Below, one piece after another: positions 12,707 to 22,356 of a stretch of 64,000 nucleotides of DNA; within the stretch, counting starts at the first letter, position 1, and each line of letters begins with the position of its first letter. A model generated the notes under the pieces. That model had not been told where the DNA came from and searched no databases. It saw only the letters and a list, made by a program, of their open reading frames with translations. Origin of the DNA: Eremomyces bilateralis CBS 781.70 (lineage: Eukaryota; Ascomycota; Dothideomycetes; Eremomycetales; Eremomycetaceae); contig NW_022985083.1 in the NCBI RefSeq assembly GCF_010015585.1, positions 296,223 to 360,222 of the forward strand, given 5' to 3'. Made by a program: the position numbers and the translations under genes.

Positions 12707-14884
12707 CTAACGACTCGTTGCTCGCCCCAGGGTGAACACCCCCACAACAATTACCGCCAGCGCAAGGGCCGCCCCTGGCACCAGCATATCATTAGGGACC
12801 CCCGCGACGAGTTGTTGTTCTTCTTGCGTGGCCTGAACCGCAGTTTGTTTCCCCTTCCGCTTCCTCTCCACGTACTCCTCTTCATCCTCGTCCGCATCCT
12901 CGCCGTCATATCTCCTGCTACGCTCCCTGATGGTCGTCGACGGTGGCGGCGTAACCTGTTTCGGCAGCGCCGGCTGCGGCTCCACCGTCGCAGGGATCGC
13001 CGGCGCAGACGGATCGTGCACGAACAAGTCGACCTTATCCAGACGACCTTGCCGAGCGAGCGTGATGGCTTCAAGTAGGTCGTGGTCCGTCGTGATGGAA
13101 ACGCTATCGCCTTCGTTATCGAGGTAGCTGAGCGCGAACCCGGAGGCGGACACGTGGCCGTCCTCGACTGTGGGAACGCCTCCGATGCCGTCGACTTCGC
13201 TGCCAAGTTTTTGGCCTACTTGCGAGATGAGCTCGGTCATTCCCGCGGATGCAATCACTTGCAAGCGGTGCATGCGCCCGCTGGGTGCCTTGAACTTGAA
13301 AGGGAAGGGAGAGTTCTCGAACGACGGGGACGCGGGGCCGGCGGCGGAATGGTCAGGCGATTCGGCGCCGTTGTGGGAGGCGGATTCGTGGGGCATAACG
13401 CTGTCGCCTCGGTCGACGCTGGGGCGGCTGAGATCGGGGGAGATGAGGGAGCGATGATCGGGGGTGTGGGGGGCACGGCTGCCGCCATCGCCGGACATCA
13501 TGGATTCGGTATCGGCGTCGAGGGAGAGCCAGAACTTGTTCCATGCGGGCCCTTCGGCGTCGCCGGCGGACATGCTGTTGATCTAGGATCATGTCAGTAG
13601 AGTGTCATGGATGGGTATCTTAAGACGGACCTGATCAAGTGTTGCATAAGTTAACTTCAGCACATCAACCATTCCGACGATTTCGCCGCTATCACCCATG
13701 ACCGGCAGGTTGAGGTAATGTCCATCTTAACAAAGTCAGCGAAATTCCACCCAAATTTCAAGGCGCCAAACACTCACCATGCATTTTCCTGAGAGCTGCT
13801 TGGATGCTCATGTCCATGGGAGCAAAATCCGGATGCGGTGTCATCACACGGACAACGCTACATGTTGATGGGTCAAGCCCAGCCGCAATCACTCGAAGGA
13901 CGACGTCCTTGCTAGTGAAGATTCCAGTAATCGACCCCTGATCTTGAACCAGAACGGCAGTTGTGTGATTCTCTTTCATCAGCATAGCCGCTTCCTTTAC
14001 CGACGTCCGGACCGACACCGTTGTTGGTGGCAATCCAGTCAAGACAGATTCAAGGGTCGGGCCAGACATCTTGCTCCGGATCGCCTCGACGTAGGAAATG
14101 ATCTGAGCAGGCTGACTAGATCCAAGCTCGGCCTGGACACCCTCTAGTGCATCATAGAGTTTCCTTGACGAACTGTATGCACGCTCCAATTTTTCCATGG
14201 CGTCGTAAAAGCATTTCGTGATATCCAAAATCCCTGAAATGTCGTGGTTTTCATCCATGACGGGGAGATGCCTAAAGCCTTTCCGCACCATCAGATCCAA
14301 GGCATCGGTGGCACTGGTGTCTGTCTTCGCGCAGAGTGGATTCTTGGTCATGATCTCTGCTATCGTGACATCGCGGGCATGGACGCCTGTTCCGACAACT
14401 CGAAAAGCCAGATCCTTGGCCGTAAAGATGCCGGCAATACGCTCGTCATCATCTGTGACGAGGACGCAGTCTTCCCTCTTCGCTGCCATCAATTGGGCCG
14501 CCTCGGCAACTGTGGTGTTCGGTTTGATTTGGAGAGCAGGACTCGGCTTCAACGAGAGAACGGAGCCAGGGGGAGCTTTTCGAGATTGCCGGACACGGGC
14601 AGTAGGGTTCTTTCGCTTGTTCATGTCGGTTTCGATGCGTCTTCGGATAGCCTGTTATTGCGTGAGCAACATTCGCCGACCACAGTCCATGTTATATAGC
14701 ACACCTCATCTTTCTTCGACTGCTTCGCTCTACTAGCACTGAGAGTCGACGTCCCGAGATCGCTGCCCCCCCCATAGCTACTTTGGGTCTCAGGAGCCGG
14801 ACGAGGGATGTTGGAGGGGCTGTTCGCGAACGGGACTTGCCCTCTCGCCTTAGGCGTCCCACGAAATGTTCCTGTAGCCGACAT
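12707..14884 (-). CDS. mug70: CBS and PB1 domain protein with C-terminal membrane anchor (Mug70-like)
   Basis: Four exons (14884-14705, 14651-13778, 13725-13631, 13582-12707) encode 674 residues. Two CBS pairs are visible. One spans roughly residues 90-215 (TVAEAAQLMAAKREDCVLVT, AEIMTKNPLCAKTDTSATDA, GFRHLPVMDE). The other spans roughly 255-390 and includes the short third exon (GHYLNLPVMGDSGEIVGMVD). A PB1-like segment follows (FKFKAPSGRMHRLQV to ITTDHDLLEAI). The last 25 residues form one hydrophobic segment (PGAALALAVIVVGVFTLG) with a short basic tail, so the protein looks tail-anchored. The architecture matches fission yeast Mug70 and related fungal proteins. CBS domains usually bind adenine nucleotides; the cellular role is not established here. 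The LINE is inserted 268 bp upstream of its start. Confidence 0.85.
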
Positions 14885-15152
14885 TCTGATGATTCGAAGG
14901 CGTCAATACACCGTTATCAACTCTATCAGAAGCGGAGTTGAACGGCAGACGGGTGATCGGCCAATGACGGGAGAGGGATAGAGACAGCTTCTAGCAAACA
15001 ACCAATTGTTTACCCCAGGTCCTCGGGGTAAGCAACGGGTCCGTAGGAAGAGATTCCCGTTTATGGGCCGTATGCTATTGAATGGAAATTCAATAGAACG
15101 AACTCGGCTCCTCAAAAGGGACAATAGCAAACTGTGAAATCCGCGGCAACGT

Positions 15153-15165
15153 CCTACGAAAAGAA
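15153..15165. repeat. Target-site duplication, copy 1 (3' side of LINE)
   Basis: CCTACGAAAAGAA here is repeated exactly at 20190-20202. It lies directly outside the LINE 3' UTR. Confidence 0.75.
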
Positions 15166-15536
15166 GAGAGAGAGATTCATACGCCCGCACGGCCCGTCAG
15201 GCCTTTCGGCGAGGCCCATGTAGGGAACTACCTAAGCTGACTAATTACATACATTGGTGCCTCGTGGCCTTGTGCCCCCATTTTCTATCTTCGGTCTTCG
15301 AACTAGCTTCTATATCTGCGGCTAACATAGGGAAATATTATAACTGTGTTAAGGGAATAAGATAGTCAGTTTGCTGAGTGCCTCTGTTCCTCTAGGTTCT
15401 GATCTAGAGTGACGCTGCTCTTACTCGGGCACAGCGTCGGGTTGGAGGGTTGAGACCATATAGTTAGTATAAGGGAATGTATAACTAGGAGAGAAGTGTA
15501 AGAGAGAAGGTGTGGGAGAGAAGGTGTAGAGGGATG

Positions 15537-18500
15537 TCATGTTCCTGGGTCTAGTCTTCCAGTGTCCTGGATAAACTGTATCGTTGCCGTAACTACTTCC
15601 ATGTTCGGAGACCATCGTTTGATCGGGCCGTCCTTTGGTTCTGATTCGTACGCTCCAAGGAGGAAAGGTAGGTCTCTTGCTCGGGCTCCCGCCACTGTCT
15701 TCTCAAGGGATTTCAGATTGATGTGCTGGAAAAGGTGGGCTGTAGCTTCGAGTGGGGATGTGAATGTCTTGGCTTTAAACAGGCATTTGATAAGTCTCCA
15801 TCCGTAGTGATTCTGCGGTTTTGTATGCATCTTGATCCAGTGTTTTCGGGTGAGTTCGTAGAGTCTTTCCTAGACAGTTTCGACTCCTACTTCCGCGGTT
15901 GCGACCTCGCTTGCTGCCGATCTGAATATAGCCGTGATTGCGCTCGCACCTAGTTTGGTGGCTCTCTCGATATGGCGGGCTACTGTCCCTGCAGAGCCCG
16001 GGAACCATACCTGAGTGTTACGGCACGGTAGCTGGATGCACACAACATACACGTAGTCAAAGATATTCTAGATTAAGCTAAAGAAGAGAACAAGAAAGGG
16101 AAGCTTTCTTGTTTACATCGGAGAGGTTGGATGAACCAAGGGTTTCAACCCATAACACTGAGCCCCATAATCGGTGGTCGGTGTGATTGTCGCCGTGAAG
16201 ATCTGTCTCGCTGTTTTTGGGCTGAGTCTTTTGAGTCTCTGGAGCGCCATTGCTGCGATTTCTCCTCGTTTCGCTGTTCTTCTCGCGTGGGTCTGGAAAT
16301 TGAGTTTTTGGTCTAGCATAACTCCAAGGAGTTTAATCTCTGATACTGGGGCTACCTCGTTATCCATAAATACCAGTGGCAGGAGCTCGTTCTCGTCCTG
16401 TTTCCTGCGTCTGGTAAAGTAAATGAGTTGGGTCTTATCCGGTTCGAATATCGCGCCGCTTTCTTGGCTCCACTTTTCGGTGTTCGGTAGGACTTGTTCC
16501 TGGATTCGCTGGATATTGCTCTTGATATCTGGACCTGTTACCCAGGCTGTGAAGTCGTCTACAAACGCCATCGTTCCCATATGGTCTGTTACCTTTCCTG
16601 CGACGAGGTTTGCGTTGTAGAAGAGGAAGAGGATAGGGGAGAGTGGCGACCCTTGTGGCAGACCAGCATGGGCGATGTCTATAACCGCTGATTCGGTGCC
16701 ATTAACCATGATTGACGCCTTCCGATTTCCGCAGAATTCGTATACCCATCTCACAATCTCTGGTGGGATTCCTCTTTCCTTGAGTCTTTGGTATAGTACT
16801 CCCTTGTTCACTCCGTTGAAGGCGCCTTTAACGTCGAAGGTAACTAGCGATAGTATCTTCTTCTGTTTCCATGCTTGGTAGATTTGCTCTGTAACTAGCT
16901 GGAGGGCATCGGTCGTCGATCTCTGCTTTCTTGCTCCGTAGTGGGCCTTTGGGAGTATCCCGTACATTTCGTCTAGAAAAGACAAGCGTTCTGCGAGCAC
17001 CGATTCTAGCGCCTTGCTCAGGGTGGTAAGCAGGGAGATAGGCCTATACGCCTTCGCAAGAGTGTAGTCTGGTTTGCCTTGCTTTCTAAGCGGGACGATC
17101 CGCGCGATTTTCCATTGCTCTGGGAGGTATGATTCTCTGGCCGACGCTTGTAGGAGGGCATGTACGTGGTCTCCTACTTCTGGCCACAGCTTCTGCCAGG
17201 CTACTGGTGGAAGTCCGTCTGGTCCTGGTGCCTTAAAGGGTTTTGCTCTATGGACCGCCTCTCGTACTTCCTCCTTGGTGATCTCCTCCCACGGGTGTTG
17301 GTGTCTTTCTCTAGTTTGGGGCGGTTCTGGGGCGTCTGCCGGTTCGCTGAAGAACTGGGTAAGGAGTTCCTTTGATATTGCCTGGTCTGTTTTCGCTAAC
17401 CCTTCGTTTATCTTTAGGACTGATATCCTCCCAAACGCGCTTGATTGGGCTGGGTGGAGGAATTTTGCGGCTTTCCAGATGTTGTTGTTGTCGCTAAGGA
17501 ATTCCTTCCAACATGTTCTTCGTTGTCTCCGTATCGCATCGTGGAAGGTTTTCCTAGCTACTCTGGCTTTCTCTTCTAGGCGGTTATTGGGGGTTCCTGC
17601 TCTTCGCGTTGAGGCTGCTTCGTTTCTTGCCCTTGTATACGCGATTTTAAGGTCTGTGAGATCCATTGTCCACCATCTCTTTGAGAATGCCGATGGCCTA
17701 GCAACTGGGGTGTCTTGGAGGACCGCATTTGTAACGATCTGGATTAGCTGGGTGCTGAACTCGTCGATTTTCTCTTCGGGATCTTCTTGTCCGGTGGGAT
17801 TTGTAGGTTCTTTATCCCTTCCTTGGTGGTTTTTGCTACCCTCTTCCAGTTAGTCTTCCGGAAGAGCCTTCTTGGCTCGTTCGTGCAGTCGTATAGGTCT
17901 AGGTCAAATTGGGACTCGATTGCGTTATGGTCAGAGCCATATTCGATAGGCCAGATTGTACATCGGAGTATGTCTTCGAATAGCCGGCTTGATGCCATGC
18001 AGAGGTCGATCGTGGTTCCTGAGTTATGTGTAGAAGTACCCCTAGGGAAGGCAAGTTGTAATCCTTGCTTATGCATGAATGGGATAATATCCTCCCCATG
18101 GTTGTCTCTGACCCTGTCTCCTCCCCATAGCTGATCGTGACGGTTGAAGTCCCCAGCAATTAGTAGATCATGGGACGGGAATCTTACGGTCGTGTTCTCA
18201 ATCAAGTCTAGTATCTCTCTAACCTGGGCTTGGCTCTCCGCGACTGTTGCTGCCTGTATTGGTACGTAAACTGATATGATAATCATCTCTCGTCCATTGA
18301 TCTCCACTTCGATTGCTGTGATGTCTGGTGACCCTACGTCTATTTGCCTGGGTCGCAGTTGGTGGCTTGCATAGATCAGTGACCGCACTGGGTATCGTAG
18401 TGTCTTATGGGTTTCGTTTGGGATGAACTGTTGGAAATATGAGTGTGTAGATGGTGCTGCGACCACTCGATCGTCGTCTGTCAGGAAGCAAGATGGTTCC

Positions 18501-18613
18501 TGAATCAGGATAACGCTGATATCCTGTAGTGATTCGTCATTCATCAGTACGTGCTGTGCTTCTGGCATTTTCCTCATGTTGGCCTGTAGTATTCTCAGAG
18601 GTTTACTACGCAT
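15537..18613 (-). pseudogene. LINE ORF2: APE endonuclease and reverse transcriptase, disrupted
   Basis: The start ATG (18613) lies inside the last codons of ORF1, the overlap reading ATGCGTAG. The endonuclease spans 18613 to about 17900 and keeps its motifs: LQANMRK, LIQEP, ISVYVPI, AGDFNRHD and GSDHNAI. A frameshift near 17790 moves the frame; before it the nuclease frame runs to 17744 and the RT frame continues from there to 16113. RT motifs are AYRPISLL, LVTFDVKGAFNGV, GLPQGSPLSP and the catalytic FVDD. A 142-bp solo LTR (16016-16157) splits the C-terminal part. Beyond it the frame resumes (VWFPGSAGTVARHIERATK), meets an in-frame TAG near 15855 and then reads to a stop at 15537. The protein would reverse-transcribe LINE RNA at a nicked target. 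It is a broken copy. Confidence 0.85.
16016..16157 (+). mobile_element. Solo LTR (Copia-like) nested in the LINE
   Basis: A 142-bp insertion begins TGTTACGG and ends CCATAACA, giving TG...CA ends within a short imperfect inverted repeat. It is flanked by a perfect 5-bp duplication, CTGAG, at 16011-16015 and 16158-16162. These are hallmarks of an LTR integration; with no internal region present it is a solo LTR. The LINE coding sense resumes on both sides, so the insertion is younger than the LINE copy. Family assignment is by termini and size only; a small TIR element with 5-bp duplications is the alternative. Confidence 0.65.
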
Positions 18614-20006
18614 TAGATAATTCCTGGGGGACGTTTCTAGACCATGCGTCTACTACCCGGAGGGGGTCTTCTACCTGGGGGGCGTTTCTAGTCCTTGCGC
18701 CTTCTATACAGTCCGCTGCGTTATGGTTGGGACATTGGCACTTGAAGCATCGTCTGCTTCGTGGTGTTTCGAAGAACTCTTTAATTCTCACGTATGATCC
18801 CTGGATAGAGATCGATCCTTCGTTGAGTAGTCTATCTTTTTCTGCTTGCGATCTACAGAAGACCACTAACTCGATTCTTAGGTGGGCTGATGGCCGGCTG
18901 AGTAGTCGCATGCCGCGGATCTGGGCATCGTTCTCGATGCAGATGTCCTTAACAATATCTTCATCGATCCGTCGACCTGTCTCTGGGTTGCCTACTCCTG
19001 TTGCTTTGACTTTGAAATCCTCGCGGATATTCAATTTTATGTCCTGGAGCGTTGGATCGTTGGCCCACGGTAGTGCTGTCTCTATAGTTTCGACTTCCTG
19101 TTGTGATCGAAAGACGAAGCCTATGCTCTCTGGTCGGCGGTTTAGTACGGCAGTGCACTTGCAATTCTTCGTTTCGTCGGTTGCCTGTAGGGTCTTGTTC
19201 ATCATTTCCTTAAGCTCCTTATTACCAGCTGAACTATATCGAGAAGCCGAAAGGTTGAGGTTAACCGTCGGTGGCCTATGGTTTTCCCTCCTTATCTGGC
19301 CGTTTCCTGGAGAGGGAATACGTGTCACGACGGGGTCGGAGACGGAACGAAGATCTGGGATGGTGTCTGGTGGTGTAATGGCGATCGATGGTGAGAGCAT
19401 CGTCGAGGAAGGGACTGTCAGGCTGTTCGATCCTGCCGCGGCAATTGCGGCGTATGACCCCGTTCGCGCGCTTCCCAAGGGGCTAGCTATACTAGGCTGG
19501 CTAACCACGGTTTGTTCTACTCTCTCTAGAGTTTGTCTCAAAGTATCGATCAGCTTCTCCATATCCTGGAATTTGTTCGTGACGTTCTCAAATTTGTTGG
19601 TCATGCTGTTTAGTTCGCCTTTCAGCCTTTCGTTCTCGGTTTTCAGTTCCATTGTCTGTGCTTTGATTCCTTGTTCTAACGCGATGCCGTCTCGGAACAT
19701 CTTGGTAATCGCGTCACTCGAGCCGTGATCCTTCTTTTGGCTAGCCACCATCTCTTGTTGCAGTCGTTCGTTTAGCTCCCGGGCTCTGGCCTTTGCCATC
19801 CCTTGGGTTACCTTTCCTGCTCTCGTTGTGACTCCTAACGCCATAGGGGTCGATCCTGTGCTTGGCGGCCCTGGGGATGTCGGTGTTACTGTGCCCCTTC
19901 TTCCTGGAGGCGCCCTCGTGGGGGGGGGGGGGCATTCCTGGTAGTCCTTTCTATTGCCCGGGTTCCTACGTGTAGTATGGTATAGGGCTTCAGTGGTCGT
20001 TACCAC
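18606..20006 (-). CDS. LINE ORF1 protein (coiled coil and CCHC zinc knuckle)
   Basis: An open frame of 467 codons ends at TAG 18608-18606. It encodes the nucleic-acid-binding protein of the LINE. Visible parts: a Pro-rich N-terminus, a long charged heptad region (MELKTENERLKGELNSM, FENVTNKFQDMEKLIDTL), a middle RRM-like region and a C-terminal zinc knuckle C-x2-C-x4-H-x4-C (CFKCQCPNHNAADC). The frame opens without an ATG: the first codon after the upstream stop region is GTG at 20006. An ATG at 19935 sits directly before a run of 13 C and is one base out of the ORF1 frame; in a copy with one C fewer it would be the natural start. The next in-frame ATG is at about 19843 (MALGVTTRAG). Confidence 0.75.
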   Translation of the reverse strand: MVTTTEALYHTTRRNPGNRKDYQECPPPPTRAPPGRRGTVTPTSPGPPSTGSTPMALGVTTRAGKVTQGMAKARARELNERLQQEMVASQKKDHGSSDAITKMFRDGIALEQGIKAQTMELKTENERLKGELNSMTNKFENVTNKFQDMEKLIDTLRQTLERVEQTVVSQPSIASPLGSARTGSYAAIAAAGSNSLTVPSSTMLSPSIAITPPDTIPDLRSVSDPVVTRIPSPGNGQIRRENHRPPTVNLNLSASRYSSAGNKELKEMMNKTLQATDETKNCKCTAVLNRRPESIGFVFRSQQEVETIETALPWANDPTLQDIKLNIREDFKVKATGVGNPETGRRIDEDIVKDICIENDAQIRGMRLLSRPSAHLRIELVVFCRSQAEKDRLLNEGSISIQGSYVRIKEFFETPRSRRCFKCQCPNHNAADCIEGARTRNAPQVEDPLRVVDAWSRNVPQELSNA

Positions 20007-20070
20007 AGATGATGGCCACTAGTCGTGTAGGTTCGTGATGCTCGCCTGTTGCTGGTTGTGTGCGCTCTTG

Positions 20071-20122
20071 ACGCGTCGCGACGCGTTTATTTGGTTGCCG
20101 ATCACCTTACCTTCTCACGCGT
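20071..20122. promoter_or_regulatory. Three MluI cell-cycle boxes in LINE 5' UTR
   Basis: ACGCGT occurs at 20071-20076, 20081-20086 and 20117-20122. The first two form a perfect 16-bp palindrome (ACGCGTCGCGACGCGT, 20071-20086). ACGCGT is the core bound by MBF (Mbp1/Swi6-type), which drives G1/S genes in ascomycetes. The boxes lie 67-119 nt inside the element from its 5' end, upstream of ORF1, where an internal promoter of a LINE is expected. The binding is inferred. Confidence 0.5.
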
Positions 20123-20189
20123 ATTACGATACAGAATTTCTAGTGCTTGCTATTACAGACTATAATAACTAGTCACGCAGGGAGTTCTC

Positions 20190-20202
20190 CCTACGAAAAG
20201 AA
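20190..20202. repeat. Target-site duplication, copy 2 (5' side of LINE)
   Basis: CCTACGAAAAGAA is identical to 15153-15165. It marks the 5' boundary of the minus-strand LINE. Confidence 0.75.
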
Positions 20203-20246
20203 ACAGGAAACTCGGATTCGACGTTGCAGTGGAAATTGAGAGCGAA

Positions 20247-20345
20247 TCACATGACAGGGATCCTGGCGTGCCTGGTGGGCCTGGTGTAAACAATCTGGAC
20301 CCTGGTCATGTGACAAAAAAAGTGTTGTAATTTCCAGTCATGTGA
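20247..20345. promoter_or_regulatory. Three TCATGTGA sites upstream of rps26
   Basis: TCATGTGA occurs at 20306-20313 and 20338-20345 on the plus strand and at 20247-20254 in reverse (TCACATGA). The two forward copies share the 10-mer GTCATGTGAC. They lie 220-320 bp before the rps26 ATG. The core CATGTG is E-box-like (a bHLH-type site), which would suit a co-regulated ribosomal protein promoter. No factor can be named from sequence. Confidence 0.4.
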
Positions 20346-20565
20346 CTCACAGGAACCTCGGAAGCAATATTTTTCCGAAGGACCGACTCAACTCTTGGCA
20401 CACATGCAACTTCAATATTGAGGAAGTCGAAAGCGATACACCATCACTAGCAGTTCTGACATCTTAAGAGCCTGACATTTCGAGCTCTTAGGTATCAACA
20501 GTGAGTGTCTCTGATTTCCCCATAGCGACTCAATTCCTATGCTGACCGCGCCATAGTCCGCCATC

Positions 20566-21180
20566 ATGGTCAAGAAGCGAGCGTCCAAGTATGCAGAACC
20601 TATCTCCCCGACTATCAGCACCCGAAACAGGGCCTAACAGGATCGCAGCGGACGTAACAAGAAGGGCCGCGGCCACGTCAAGCCGATCCGATGCTCCAAC
20701 TGCGCCCGATGCACACCCAAAGATAAGGCCATCAAGAGATTCACGATCCGAAACATGGTCGAATCCGCCGCCATTCGTAAGCCTGCTCATCCCCGGACGA
20801 CCGCGTAGCGAACGTCGCTGGGATTTTTGATCACGAGGAGGAATCGGCGCTAACCACCGTGCGAAATATAGGGGATATCTCCGATGCCTCCGTCTTCCCC
20901 GAATACACCGTCCCCAAGATGTACCTGAAGCTTCAGTACTGCGTCTCCTGCGCCATCCACGGCAAGATCGTCCGGTATGTTCGCACTGAAATCCGCCGAC
21001 AAGGCACGATTCCACCCAGGAACGTTAAACTAATGAATTGGCTCCAGTGTCCGCTCCCGGGAAGGTCGCCGCAACCGTGCTCCCCCGCCACGAGTCCGAT
21101 ACAACAAGGACGGAAAGAAGGTCACCCCGACGCAGGCTGCAAAGGCTGCCGGTGGTGTCCCGGGTGCTGTCGGTGCGTAA
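20566..21180 (+). CDS. rps26: 40S ribosomal protein S26 (eS26)
   Basis: Four exons (20566-20588, 20649-20776, 20872-20974, 21048-21180) encode 128 residues, close to the usual 115-119 plus a short C-terminal extension. The first exon holds seven complete codons plus two bases (MVKKRAS...), as is common in fungal ribosomal protein genes. Diagnostic blocks are [55 protein letters not shown] and [17 protein letters not shown]. The two CxxC pairs form the zinc site. The protein lies near the mRNA exit channel of the small subunit. Branch points CTAAC precede the first two acceptors. A further intron in the 5' UTR (GTGAGT near 20501 to CATAG near 20556) is likely. Confidence 0.95.
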
Positions 21181-21538
21181 ATGAGGGTGGAGAGGGAATG
21201 ACGGATCATTCATCATTGAGGCGTTGGGTCTCCCATGTCTGTGTGGGGTTTACAAAATCTGATATTGCACGGCATGGTTCCTTCAAAAATGAATGAGGGA
21301 TGGACATTGCATGGTTAGCACTGAATATGTAAATTCATCGCAACTGGCTCATGCTTGATGAACCTATCCATGTGTGAGTGATTATTGGGATGTGTTGGAG
21401 ACGCATTTTGTGAAGCCCATACCGGAATCCCGTCTCCCCATGCACGAATAACCAGCCGATTATGAGCCAGAACATACAAGAAAAACATAACCGTAACATC
21501 CATTCGATTTATCATACAGGAAGACACATATCCCATCA
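21181..21538. other. Intergenic region between convergent rps26 and the VanZ-like gene
   Basis: This 358-bp stretch holds two facing 3' untranslated regions, A/T-rich. No further feature is seen. Confidence 0.55.
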
Positions 21539-22356
21539 TCAATCACTCCTCTTCTGCGGCAGCGCTCCACCCTCATCCGCCGCGCCCGCCAGAGTCTCCC
21601 CTGTCACATGCTCATCCTCCTCCCAATCCTCCGCATTCTCATCCCAATTATCCACCTCCTCCTCCAGCGTCGGGGCGCGCGGTGCTGCCGGCGATCCGAC
21701 GCGCTCCCCAAGCTCGAGGTCTTCTTCCTCGCCGGGCGCGGGCTGGTAGCCTTTCGCTTGGCGTTTCCGCTCGAGCATGCGCAGGTGGTACCAGGTGCTC
21801 AGGGCGATGGCGAGGCCAGAGCCGAGGATGTTGGCGACAATATCGTAGAGGTCGAAGGTGCGGCCATTCTGGAGGGGTTGGGGTTTAGTTTCACGATGCA
21901 GAGAGGTAGGGTGTGGGGGCTTACAGGAAGGGCGGCCTGGATGAATTCGGATCCGATGCCAAGCAGGGCGGGGCATACGGCGATGGTGAGCTGCAATGTG
22001 CGCCGGCGATTTGTTTCGATGGTCCAATAGAAGCATAGCTGAGTGACAGGTAAGTTTTCGGCTCGCGGGGGGTTTAACTCGGAGGGAACAGCGTACTGTT
22101 AATATGAAGAAGGTGAGGAAATGGAGGACTTTGTCGCTGCCCTTATACTCGGGGATCTGATTCGGTGCGAGGCCTAAGTAGCCCGCGATGAAGAGCAAGA
22201 CGACGAATCCGACTATGCATGGACGGTTAGCAACTGGCTAGTATGGTATTGTGCAGGTTATCGTGAGGCTGAAGGACGGGAGTGAATGTAACGATATATA
22301 TCCCATGGACACGCAAAAGGTACAATAGCGCTTCGGAGAATTGACACCGGATTCAT
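21539..22356 (-). CDS. VanZ-like family membrane protein
   Basis: Four exons are proposed: 22356-22311, 22212-22097, 22038-21925 and 21868-21539 (about 201 residues). The last three have good borders. The first donor (GTCCAT) is weak, so the N-terminus is uncertain. The product has three to four hydrophobic segments with the VanZ-type motifs SDKVLHFLTFFILT, RTLQLTIAVCPALLGIGSEF and NGRTFDLYDIVANILGS. A cytosolic acidic tail follows (GEEEDLELGERV, ENAEDWEEDEH). VanZ relatives in fungi are uncharacterised membrane proteins; the bacterial link to teicoplanin resistance says little about function here. The gene is divergent from spt7. Confidence 0.75.

Larger units (their letters stand above)
15166..20189 (-). 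mobile_element. Tad-type non-LTR retrotransposon (LINE), near full length
   Basis: A minus-strand LINE of 5,024 bp (about 4.88 kb without a nested LTR) lies between perfect 13-bp duplications. From its 5' end: a 183-bp 5' UTR with three ACGCGT boxes, ORF1 with a coiled region and a CCHC zinc knuckle, ORF2 overlapping ORF1 by 8 nt with an APE-type endonuclease then reverse transcriptase, and a UTR of about 370 bp. The 3' end is a short CT run (minus-strand reading) rather than poly(A). Two-ORF layout, APE nuclease and RT motifs point to the Tad1 clade of fungi. No RNase H motif (YTDGS-like) is visible. ORF2 is inactive through a frameshift near 17790, an in-frame stop near 15855 and the LTR insertion. 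Few C-to-T scars are evident, so RIP seems weak or absent. It sits between the CBS/PB1 gene and rps26. Confidence 0.85.

Noticed and set aside
15166-15536. RNase H domain at the end of LINE ORF2
   Set aside because: Some Tad relatives have it, but no YTDGS-like motif or open frame was found here.
15166-20189. Heavy RIP (repeat-induced point mutation) of the LINE
   Set aside because: Long frames remain open and there are few TA-rich scars; only one stop could be a C-to-T change.
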